Assembly (NCBI GenBank): GCA_020747065.1
Contig: JAGMVK010000007.1
Location: 2,294,001-2,358,000 of the forward strand
From: Cadophora sp. MPI-SDFR-AT-0126
Lineage: Eukaryota > Ascomycota > Leotiomycetes > Helotiales > Ploettnerulaceae
Reading direction: 5' to 3'
DNA: 64,000 bases
Part shown: piece after piece, positions 49,701 to 60,067 of the stretch
Layout of the letters: every line of letters starts with the position of its first letter
Position numbering within the stretch: position 1 is the first letter of the stretch
The notes under the pieces: generated by a model
The model's database searches: none
Seen by the model: only the letters and a program-made list of their open reading frames with translations
Told to the model about the DNA's origin: nothing
Program-made: the position numbers and the translations under genes

Positions 49701-51083
49701 ACGCTGTCAAGGCAACGAGCGACAACAAGGCTCAGCAGATCGATGATGCCTCTTCTGAGGGCGAGGATGGAAAGCTTGCTCTTTTCCTCAGTGCGTCAGC
49801 CTGCAGCTTAGGAATCAACCCTGGCGGCGATGTTGCAAGCAACACTGAAGGCACCACCCCTTCAGAAACCTGTCAGATCGTCGAGAGTATCCGCACTCAT
49901 GAATATTCCGAGATGCTTCACGACTTTCAGAATGAGTTCAGCAAGGCGCAGCAGCTGTATGCTCAAGCTTGTGCTACCGGCCAGTCTTGCCCAGAGTACT
50001 ATGCATGGTTGTCCAAGGCTCGAGGCCAAGCATATGGAGACCCTTCCACTGCGGCAGACATTCACTCGTGCCTGAACAGCGTTTCCGACTCGCCAGCAAG
50101 ATGTGCAGAAACTGGTGTCGTTCGGGGTCTAATCACTTCGGCATCATATCTCAATGAGTTTTGTGAGAAGCTCGTCATTCGAAATAGATCCCTTCGAGCA
50201 TTCCAGAACATGCTCCGAATTCAGTCCGCCGAAGAGTTGGCATGCTCGAATTGCCATCACGAGGCAGGATCTGACCACGTCACGCTACTTACGGCCTGTG
50301 GCCATTTTGTTTGCGACAAGTGCGATGCTTCTCATGTCTGTGGGGTTACCGAGGGCGGGAGAAAATGTAACGCAACCGTTGAACTCCACCAACGATTGTC
50401 ACGCTCTGCCTTTGGAGTTCAAAAGCGTCCTGATTTGGCTTCAAAGTTTGGATCCAAGATCGACTACGTTGTCAAGCTCATTCAAAATAAGGTTACCTGT
50501 CATGAGATCCTGAGTACTGAAAAGGTTTTGGTCTTTGTACAATTTGAAAAGACGCAAAAGAAGCTTGAAGAGGCATTCCGGGCCGCTGGTATTAAATCAG
50601 CCTCGTTGAGCAATCCTGATACTGCTTCGGGTATTTTACGTGACTTCCAGTCGCGTTCGTCAAGTATTCAAGTCCTCGTCATGCTTACTGCCTCTGAGAC
50701 TGCTTCTGGCAGGTAAGAGATTTATTTCCTCGTCCATCCATCTGAATAGCCGCTAATTCAGTTACAGTAATTTGACCTGCGCTCGCCACCTCATCTTCTT
50801 CCAGCCGTTATACACTGCAGGCTCATCTGCTCGCCAGGAATACGACTCAGCCATGACTCAAGCGATTGGTCGTTCTTGTCGACTAGGCCAGCAGGGAACC
50901 GTCGTGGTATACGAGCTTTTGACTACGAGCACCATCGAGATTGACTACCGCGAGCACCGTGGTAATTGTCTTCTCCAAGGCACAGACTCTGACGAATCTC
51001 TTGCAGAGCATCCTCGAACCTTTGAGGCTGTTCACGGACCTCTCTCGAGCGCCATTGCTCACCACACAGAGTTCGATGGATAG
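43737..51083 (+). CDS. DNMT5: DNMT5-type DNA cytosine-5 methyltransferase / RING / SNF2 ATPase
   Basis: Eight exons (43737-44031, 44090-44917, 44970-45144, 45200-45979, 46034-49368, 49427-49527, 49577-50712, 50768-51083) give 2321 residues. Residues 1-340 are disordered: acidic, then Lys/Ala-rich coiled-coil-like (about 180-245). The methyltransferase follows: motif I TFCSGTEAP (358 on), motif IV AGFCCDDFS (likely catalytic Cys456), motif VI ENV (497-499), motif VIII-like HTRQRGYM. A divergent middle holds CKVCKATSCVKCGRNP. The SNF2 part has Walker A GFGKT (Lys1500), a DEHT box (1736) and LLSGTP (about 1760). A RING-type Cys/His cluster begins at Cys2061 (CSNC, CGHFVCDKC), followed by helicase motif VI QAIGRSCRLGQQ. 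Characterised DNMT5 (Cryptococcus) is an ATP-dependent maintenance enzyme for CG methylation. No chromodomain is seen here. Activity is inferred. Confidence 0.92.
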
Positions 51084-52062
51084 ATCGTCCAGTTCCCTCG
51101 CATAGCCTGAATGCAATACCCTCATCATTGGAATAAAGCTCACAGTAAGTCTCCAAACACCTCTTCCTTTTCTCTGAACCACATACTAACTTATCATTCA
51201 GATCTAGATGTCCTTTTGGCCACCTATGGATAATATGGCTTTACCTCTGGAGCTGGGTATTAGTGGTGGACAACTTACAAATGATCCTGTTTGATTCACA
51301 ATTTCTTTTCTTTTCTTTTCTTTCCTTTTACAAAAACGCTTTTGATGTGTTACGAATGGAATGCATGACAGGTGCGAGAGAGATGTCTCTGCATAATACA
51401 GAGCCCCGAGGCGAAAATTGGTGATGTGTGAGATTAATTACTTTAGAAAATGCAGACGGCCGAAAACACATTGTTTATGTGCCCTTTGCTGCGGTGCTGT
51501 GATATGGTTTGTGAATTACTTGCCAGTATTACTTATTCAGTTTTATGGGCTGTTGTATGTGGAAATGGCCAGGGTGTGGAATTAAAACCTCGCTGGGATG
51601 GACTTGATGATATTGCTTTTTTGATTTCCTTCCAGATAGTGGCAGTGGTGCGGTAGGCTTACCTGGTATTGTACCGTTTGTTGCCCTTACCTTGTTTTGC
51701 AAGGTGTGTAGGGTTCTTAATAAAGAACGATGGAAGAATAGGCAGATTGTGAAGTGTAATGAAGCTTCTTGAATATCTCACTGGGCTGGCTTTGGTCTGC
51801 CTCGAAGAATCTTCCTTGGTATGGGTTGATTTCGGGAAGAAGGTCGTTGTCTCGACTTGAGATAGTGAACACCGGCAGGTGAGAGGATATCGGGGGAGGG
51901 GTGCATTTGTTTGTGGTTTACGCGTAGCGATATGGCGACATGTTACGGAGGTGAGAGAAGCGATAGAATAGCCGAGCTAGAAGTAAGTGCAAAATTCCAA
52001 AAGGACCATAATATTCTAGCCATTTGAAACATATAAGAGTCTAAAGTAAGAGCTGTAATTAT
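51084..52062. other. Convergent intergenic region, DNMT5-type / CSA
   Basis: About 1 kb; probable 3' UTRs of both genes. A spliceable-looking GTAAG at 51144 could mark a 3' UTR intron. A TTTTC microsatellite lies at about 51303-51330. No gene seen. Confidence 0.45.
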
Positions 52063-53573
52063 TCAACCAAAGGTTATCTTCTGTCTCGTCAAGTCTCTAA
52101 AGACGTCATCCAATACCTGCCTTTTCCTCTTTGCCCCTTCATTTTCATCATTATCATCCCGCTTCCAGATATTCTCCTCTTCATCGTCAAGATCGTCATC
52201 TTCAGCAGTCCTAGGAAGCCAAGCTCTGATCTGACCATCTGTATGTGAAGAATAAACGCCGCCCGCCTGACCCCTCCACACCAGTCCCGTAATCCTATTC
52301 TTGACATTCCTCTCCCCCGTTCTGGATCTCACCGCTGCAATGTTGGGACCTGGAACTTTGAGACGCTTCAACAATCTACCCTCGTGTAGCTCAAAGACCA
52401 GTAGCTCCTTTTCATTCGGGTAGAAAAGCAGATCCTTGGCAGCAGCAATTGTTCCCGGTGGATTTACAACTAGAGGGAGGCTTGAAAGGTGGCTATTCTT
52501 CAATGTTGGCCCAAAACTTGCAAGAGTGTTCGCTCCTGTAGCTGCATCCCATACCCTTATTCGATCATCATGTCCAGCCGATATGATGTATGATCCGTCG
52601 CCAGTCCATGTCAAGCCGTTTACTGCTGCCGAGTGAGATTTGCCGGAATCTCTTAGGCGAGCACTTTGCCCCAATCCATCGGTACCTACGATGCCGGTTG
52701 AGTCCTCCATATCCAAAATACCCAATGCTCCCGAGCTCTTACGGATATCCCATAGACGAACAGTACCATCTATGCCTCCACTTGCTAAAATATGGTCTAT
52801 CGTTGGACTCCATGCCAGAGACAACAATGCACCATGATGGCCTGCAAGAGCTTGTGTACTGGACCCGGAACGAAGATCAACAAGTCTCACAGCTGGGTGC
52901 TGAGTAGCACAAGCAACGAGAAGATGGTTCGCAATTGGAGACAGGGCGTGAGTGTAGACTATTGAGTTCAGGTCGAAGTCTCCAGAAACTGCGAGTGTCT
53001 CTGTTGCGTAAATTTTCAAATGATGATCGTAGGACGTTGATAAGAAAGCCCCAGAGTCAAAGGGAAAAAAGCTGAGTTGAGTGATGCCGAACTTATGAGT
53101 TAGAGATGTTCTGGAGGGGATAAGTACTTAATCAAGTTGGTGATAGCAGGACACTTACTTTGGGACAACACTTGGCCTGAACGTATGCTTTGCTCCTGGT
53201 GTGTTCTCATCTAGGTCCCAAAGTTTTATACTAGAATCTGCACCTCCAGAAAGGAGCCTGTGATAGTGAGCAAGTGGTCAAGTGAAACTCGGACAACATA
53301 TCCTTACAGCCTGTTGTCGATATCTACAGCCAAGCTGTTGACTCCAGACTGGTGAGCCCATATTCTGGCATCCGTACTTTCTCCCACTAGGGGGATACTT
53401 GATTGGGAGGCTTGAGTCTCATCATCGTCGGCCAGTACTGCTTCTTTCTCGCCGCCATTAAATCGTAGCCTTGGAGCAGGCTGAATGGAATGGATACGCT
53501 GTGAAGTCTGGATACGGGCAAAGGCTTGTGGGGCTAGATTGCCCGTTGATCGGTCAAACAGCAGCTGATTCAT
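52063..53573 (-). CDS. CSA: CSA/ERCC8-type WD40 repair protein (Rad28/Ckn1 family)
   Basis: Substrate receptor of a DDB1-CUL4 ubiquitin ligase acting in transcription-coupled nucleotide excision repair. Exons 53573-53308, 53257-53159 and 53110-52063 give 470 residues. The start MNQLLFDRSTGNLAPQAFAR is the family's, and there are WD40 repeats: LLSGGADSSIKLWDLD, LSTSYDHHLKIYAT, HPAVRLVDLRSGSSTQALAG, ILASGGIDGTVRLWDIRKSS, IISAGHDDRIRVWDAATGAN and a last one with SSHTDGQIRAWLP. An acidic tail (DDDLDDEEENIW) and a basic segment (KRKRQVLDDVF) end the protein. The frame is open 40 codons upstream to 53693, but those residues lack family likeness and would overlap the divergent gene's promoter, so ATG 53573 is chosen. 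Confidence 0.88.
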
Positions 53574-53719
53574 ACATCTGTTATAAACAGTGAAGCTTTT
53601 TGGTGAACTTGTCCGTGGATAGGATAGTGATGCTGACGTTGAGTGAGGTTGGAAGAGGTGGCGAGGCACGAGGCTGACATGCAAGGCCACCAAACCACAG
53701 TAGGTCTTGGCGTCGTTTA
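53574..53719. promoter_or_regulatory. Short bidirectional promoter, CSA / RRN10-like
   Basis: Only 146 bp separate the two divergent start codons, or about 206 bp if the plus gene starts at 53780. Both core promoters must lie here or inside the neighbouring 5' ends. A TATAA-like string (TTATAAACAG) lies at 53581-53590, close to the CSA start. Confidence 0.5.
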
Positions 53720-54413
53720 ATGGTGTCCCTCCCTCAAGTTTTGGTCATTGCACAACGGCAACGCAATCAACATCTCAGTATGACCTCGAAGGCATTTACG
53801 CAGGACGCATTCCTCAACCCAGAGTCCTCACCAGAGTCTTCAATCAGAGGAGAGAGAAGACAGAACTTCAGGCATCCTACGGTGTACGATGCAGTTGCAG
53901 GTGGGTACATCTCTTTTCAGCCTTGTGCAGAACCCCCATTCACGCTCAATAGGTCGCATCTCCCTCGCAGGATTCATTCCGAACCATGTAGTCGTTGCCT
54001 CAACTCGAGATACTGTCTCCTCATCTACCACTGCGATCGCGCCAGAGACCGTCCTTTTCCGAGGCAAGAATGCTCCCACAAGATACGCCGAGTCTGATAT
54101 ATACTTCACGAATGAAAGAAGATCTATAAGGGACCTGCCCGAGTCGGATCTCCTCAAGGCCTTACATTGCTATACATCTGATTTCTACTCACAAGCTACG
54201 ATAGATGGCGGAAGCGGTGACTGGAAGAGCATGGACGAGACAGCTTTGATCACCATGGGGATCCTCATGGAAGAAGCATCGCTGGCAAGTCTTGGGAAGA
54301 CAGGAGATCTGGCATTCACAGAAGGAGAGCAATCGACCGATTTCACTTCGCAGGATAATGATGGCGAGCAGCGGAAGTTCAAGAAAAGACGTGCGAAAAA
54401 AACAACGGCTTGA
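53720..54413 (+). CDS. RRN10-like protein (RNA polymerase I upstream activating factor)
   Basis: Exons 53720-53900 and 53971-54413 (70-bp intron) give 207 residues, or 187 from a second in-frame ATG at 53780 (MTSKAFTQDAFLNPE), which may be the true start. The central part reads SDLLKALHCYTSDFYSQA, then MDETALITMGILMEEASLAS. This resembles yeast Rrn10, which has a helix with HYYA followed by FDETSLITLGLLIE. Rrn10 is a subunit of the upstream activating factor that recruits polymerase I to rDNA. The C terminus is basic (KFKKRRAKKTTA), a likely nuclear signal. The similarity is short and judged by eye, so the identity is tentative. It shares a short divergent promoter with CSA. Confidence 0.55.
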
Positions 54414-57400
54414 TAATACGGGCTGACCGAGGACCGAGCAAGTTGTTTACCTTCAACGAATCCGCAGGATAATGTCTCAACTCAGCTCGTCCACTCCCAA
54501 GTCGTGACAGCGGCACGAAGCAAGCATGTTGCCTAGGAAATTTATCTGCGCGTCATTCTGAATCTGGGGGATGTGCTCCAAGTTTCTAGGGGCTCAATGT
54601 TTTCTTTTAATTCCGCCAGGCTCGACGGTTCGTTATTATTGCCGAACACGTCCCTTTATTTCTTTTTTGGGGCGTCGGCAGCTGAACGGGGCACAAGCGA
54701 TCTTTCTGGGCAAGGTGAAAAATTTTATCAATCGAGGACCGCTCTGATCATCAGCGTCGGATGTTTTCACTCTTTGGATTTCATGCTATCGCTGTCATCC
54801 TATTTTGTTCTCGAACGCAGCCCAGAAGGAAGATCAGGCTCAAAAGCGATTCATAAAACCGCCACTATGTGAGTGCTGAAGTCTGCGAAAAGCTGAAAGC
54901 CCACTCCCTACTCCCTCATCCCAAGACCATCGGGATCCTTCGACTTCTCGCTGAGTGTGGCGCCAATTTCTGCTTCCAAATCAGAACTAAGCCTAACACG
55001 AGATGTTGGACTTGAATGTCTCTGGTCTTGGCTTATTACTCGGCTCTCATTTCGATCGGACACGGAACTTGCCGGCACAATGGACAGGGCAGTCCCTGTG
55101 ATCATGTTATCCTCTTTGAGCTTTATCAATGAACACGGAGATGCGCCTGGGGAGCATCCGCCAATGAGTATGATAGATGAATTAGGATCTCATCTTCTAT
55201 TCGTCCGTATGGTTGCCTCTGATAATCATGGAGTGCCATTGTGCCGAGCTCCCCTGTGTCAAATCAAAGTCTATGCCCACGTTGAAAAAGTCAAAGCACA
55301 TGCAAAAGCATTCATTTAACTTCAAAGCAGTTGGCCAGCTCATGAGTAAGAGCGGATCGGCACTCCATCCATACTGTAAAAATAACTTCAGGCAAAACCA
55401 TGATCGACAACAGTGCCGTTGGTCAGGTGCGCAAAGTTTGAGATTGCGACGTCAAGCATGGCAGCCAGGCCCCATGGATACACGATGAAGCGGAGAATTG
55501 TTTTCTCATGCAAGTCAAATCGAAAAGCCGGCACCTACAAGCCGATATTGAGAAGCCGGTGCCGATGTTCTGTGGAGGGCACAAAGCCATGAAGCCGAGC
55601 CGCTGGTGCCATGATCAGCACATACATGCCGATGCTGGGACGATGCTGCGAACTCGACAATCGTCTTTCTGATCCTCTGGTCCGAGAAATGACATGTCAC
55701 TTCTCAAGTGGTCGTGTACTCTGTCCAAGTTGAGGATCTCGCCCGAGAACCCTGAAAACCTGGCGATTGGCCATCTCCAGCCTCCTGTATTAACGAGGAC
55801 CTGGTCCCACAGACCTTGAGGCAATCAGCCACACCATTATTCGCTCCGCTCCGAGGTACTCTTATTACACCCACACGTATTATGGCCCCGCCTCACTTTA
55901 AGATCTTCAGGTGCGGGCGGGCAGTCTCGATATTGGACGACCTCGGATGAAGGCGCCGAACACTTACGGCTTCAGCAATTCACAGGTCGGTGCGCTTCAG
56001 ACTTTACATTGTCCTCCTTGTTGCGCGCTGGAAGAGGAAAACTCAAGGGAGATCTCAACAAAATGACCTGCTGTGGGAGTTGTGTCATACTCTTCAAACG
56101 ACAAGGCATGCAGCCTTGCCGCCTCGTCTATTTGAGAATGTTGCTTTGACCGATTCAAAAAAAGCCTACTCGCATACGCGGCGGCACTTCATAGTGAACC
56201 CACCGATGCAGTGGAAATTTTCATCTATCGACCCGTTTTAAAAACTGTTACGGCAGTGTCGCGACTTGTTCTCGAGGCCAGGTCGGCGATGTCATGAAGT
56301 CTCAGCCTTGCATTGATCTGCGGAAAAGCGGTCACGCCTGCCGAGGCTACGAAACAGAGCACTGCGGTGAGCTGCTCGTCGAGTTGCAATTCAGGTGGGG
56401 AAATACTATTTGTGGCATCCGGAGGGCGATTTGATCTGATAGTTCAACAACCGGTCGACGTTATCTGACAAAGGGGACTGAAACTCTCGGCCAACGACCT
56501 GAGTCGCGAGTCGCGTCTGGAGAAGGTTGGGCATCAAGCGCCCGCCTAGAGGTTGCCGTCGGGGATTATCTTTGACTACCTTTTTTGAGAAAGTACCACA
56601 GGCGGTTGAAATTGGATCTTTAGACCGTCCTTTTCCGACAAGTTCCTCAAAATCCTCCAGCATCTGGATCCAGGCCGCCTCAGATGTTATCGGCAGCGGT
56701 GAGTAGTAGTAGTGGGTCGCGAGGTTCTGCTAACGAGAGCGAGCTGAAGATCGCTGAGGAGCTGACGAGGAAGTTAATGTCCGTCAACAGAGCAGGAACT
56801 TGGTTTGTCTACTTCTGTGTGGCTGCAACAGAAGGAAAAACATTGTCTGAATCTCATCAAGCCCGACACAGTTTGCGAGATACTTACACTTTTCTCCTTC
56901 ACTATGGTCCAACGGTCAGCCAAAGAAGGTTTGGGGCAATCTGTCGGCTATGACTCGCGAAGTGGGAAATAATGTGGGCGACTGACCTTTTCCAAGGGGG
57001 CGATCCTTGACGGCCATGCTTCAACCGCACTGGTTTTCAGGAACAAACTTGTCATGATTGGACACAATTTCCCCTCCAAAGGAAGCTAAATATGCCGCAT
57101 TCCTCTAGTTTCGACGGCTTCCTTAGAAGCCACGCTTACTCAGGAATCTAAACTCGACGGGCCTTTATCCGCGTTCCGTTGTTGAAGGGGCTGAGACTAT
57201 TTCCAATGGGCCGGGATGTCCAAACCTAAATGTTCGAGAGGGCGGCGCCGTCGAGTTGTGGCGAGGCTGAATTTATGACGATAGGCCTTGCTGTGCGCTC
57301 TCCTCAGATACAGAACACAGTCGGCAAGAGGGGCAGCCTTGAATCAAAGTATTTGCTCGGACTGCCTCTGGCGAGTGAGGCAAGCGACGGTCCTAACTTG

Positions 57401-60067
57401 GGATGATGAATCGCCCGAAGCGCCCCTCAGTTTCAATATCCCTGAATCCGATAAACTTAGGGCCCGTTTTCCAGCATTATGCCCCAGTGGTGACTTTTAC
57501 AGATGAATCACAATTCTTTTTCTGAGCTTCCAATGGGCCATCCAAACCAACCCTAAATAGTCTCTGATGCGAAATTTGCTAGACTTGAGCAACCCTTTCC
57601 TGTCTCCTGCGCAGACAGATAGCGAGCCAGCGGCCATGTAACGCGAGAGTTGCGTCCTTGCCATGAGGGATTCATTTCCCTTGCGGAGTGCGGGAACAGG
57701 GCTTTTAATGCTCGCACAAGCCTCACTACGCGATCGCAAGCCTAACTGGGCACCCCATAGTACCCCGGCCAGCTCGGCTTTGTGGGTTTCTAGGGTTTCC
57801 AAGGCGTCCTCCGGAGTACCATGGGTGTGGTAACGGGTAAATGACTACTGATGGGAGGCCTGTAATCTGGGTAGGGTGCGGTTCAAAGAACAGGGCGCAG
57901 AAGCTCTGAAGAAGCCACACATCGCCAAATCGTGCTTCTATCGTCGTTTCCAATCAATGGTTGTGCGCCTCGTTCATGGACAAGTATTGGAAATGATTTG
58001 GCTAGAGTCCGGTGGCTGAACTAGAACAGGAGGTTGTCGTCTATGAGTACTGACTAGTACTGACTACTCGTATTTAGTTGTCTGGGGACCGCTTCTGTGG
58101 GAATTCGTCAATCGCCATCCCGTGCCATGCCTTGTACAGTAGAGGGGCGGGAGGAAGGTTATGAGTTCTGACCTCAGACACAGAAGACTCTCCATCCGCT
58201 CTCTCTTCTCTGCTCTGCTCTGCCGTGCCAAACCTTGTGATCCATCATCCCGGGTTGAAGAGGGCTAGACCTTGCGATAAGCCATGAATCGTACGACACT
58301 GACCAGTCCAGGGAGTCGCTAAGAAAGTTAATCATGTTCATACACGATGCTGGCTGGTGGGGCTATCCTCCGTGCACGCCACAAGCCCCAGGGTGTGATG
58401 TGATGTGATTGATGTGATGCCAAACAGAGAGCGCAGACCCGGGAAAGTGGGGAGAAGGGGGGAGACAGCCGACGCACGAAAGAGAGGACAGCAGAGGAGA
58501 GGAGGCGAGCGACACAACACAGAAACTTAGGAGCAACGGCAGCCCAGGGACCAGGGCCAGGGATGCGACATGGTACGAACTGGACAGAACGCACAGAGGA
58601 TCGCTCTGTTGTCGCTCACTGACTCTGTCTTCGGAATTGCTGCATCAGCAGCCCATCATCAGACAGACAGACATCTGCATCATCATCTGCGGCCCCCAGC
58701 AACAGTGTGCGTAGGTACAGTAGTCGTCCGTTGCTCTTGTTTCTTTCATCCCACTTTGTCCGCCTCGCGATCAGCAACAACAGATCGCATCGTCTTTCGT
58801 TTGATTGTCTACTATTGACCAGGGCACCTGTTGTTTGCACATCCAGGCCGATATCATATGTACCTAATTATACCCAACCACCAACCAGATCAGCGCATCC
58901 TTTTGTCGACGACTTCTTCGAGCCTCGAGGCTGTCGATGATCCTTGCCTGGTTCGCACATTCGCCCTGTCTTCATTCTGAGCAGCCTGAGCAACATACCG
59001 AGAAGAGCTAGCATATTCCCCTCCCCGGCCAGGTAGGTAGCCATCCACCGAGCCACCATCCACCATCCTGGAGCTTGACCTTGACCGCCTATCCCTATCA
59101 CTCAGACCAGCGACCCGTGACTTGCTTGACCAAACTCATCCTCCACGGATCACATCTCGCGCTGTGCCTTTTTTCGTGAATCTCTTGTCTGTCTTGCTAT
59201 CTTCGATTATTACTCGAACGGCTTGCTACTTCCAGTATCCTACCCGGACTCTCGGAAGCCGCACCATACCAACCATACATCCAGCCCAACCTAGCCGTCC
59301 AGGTCTTCTGGTGTGCTGGACGTTGACGTTTCTATTGCGGCTCTCGTACTCGGGCGATTATTATTTCAAAGTGGTCTTGTCTCTCTTGGTCCTGGTCTTC
59401 CGTCCCAAGGCCCAATCCTCACTATAGAATTCTCCGCCGTTTAACGAGTCAATTCAAGTCGGGTCGGTTCACCATCGACCTCACCTCGACGGCACCTCAC
59501 CTCAGCCGCCCGCCCGCTTCATTGCGGACCTCTACTGATAAATTCCCCGGCAGACTGTTCGAAGTGGAAAGGGAAGAAGGGAGGCAAAGGCCGCACCGCA
59601 CCGCATTGCATTGCATATCGGAGACTCAGGTTCAGGCCCTTCGTCGCAGATCCCCGCAGGCAAGTGTGGGACAAGCCTAATTAAGGTAGCTCTCTGATAT
59701 ATTCTTGCCTCGATTTTCAAGCTTCCTGGTTCCTAAAACTCCCAACTCTGCCCAACTCATCCCTCCCCACATCCAGGCAATCCACCTCACCTCGCCTCTC
59801 TTCTGTTTGCTCGCGCTGCCGGTGCCCAGATCATCGTCCTGCCCTGTCACTTGCGACTTGCAAAGCTAAAGCTAATCTGCTATCCCATCTCAGAGAGTTT
59901 AGTTGCGAAACCCAGTAGGCGATTAGTCGCGGGGGATATCCCTCTGATACACCTGACCATACCACGTCAGCTCGTGCTACCCCGATGAGAATCTCTGTGT
60001 TATCTGGCAACCTGTAAGAAGCCGAAGCTCTACTACTGCCGTCCATGGCCTCTGCTGCCGTGATCGT
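54414..60067. other. 5.7-kb stretch without a gene, including a long pyrimidine-rich leader
   Basis: No ORF above about 120 codons and none recognisable. From 54414 to about 58000 I see nothing that reads as a gene or transposon. From about 58200 to 60067 sequence is rich in CT tracts and short repeats (GTGAT repeats at 58394-58418; CCGCA/TTGCA at about 59590-59615) with many short plus-strand frames. This looks like a long promoter and leader of the Zn2Cys6 regulator; upstream ORFs would be abundant if it is transcribed. Confidence 0.5.

Noticed and set aside
53574..53693. 40-residue N-terminal extension of CSA
   Set aside because: Family members start at MNQLL; the extension is low-complexity and would remove most of the divergent promoter.
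54414..58000. Degraded transposon in the gene desert
   Set aside because: No reverse transcriptase, integrase or transposase motif in any frame, no long terminal repeats noticed, and no AT skew typical of RIP.
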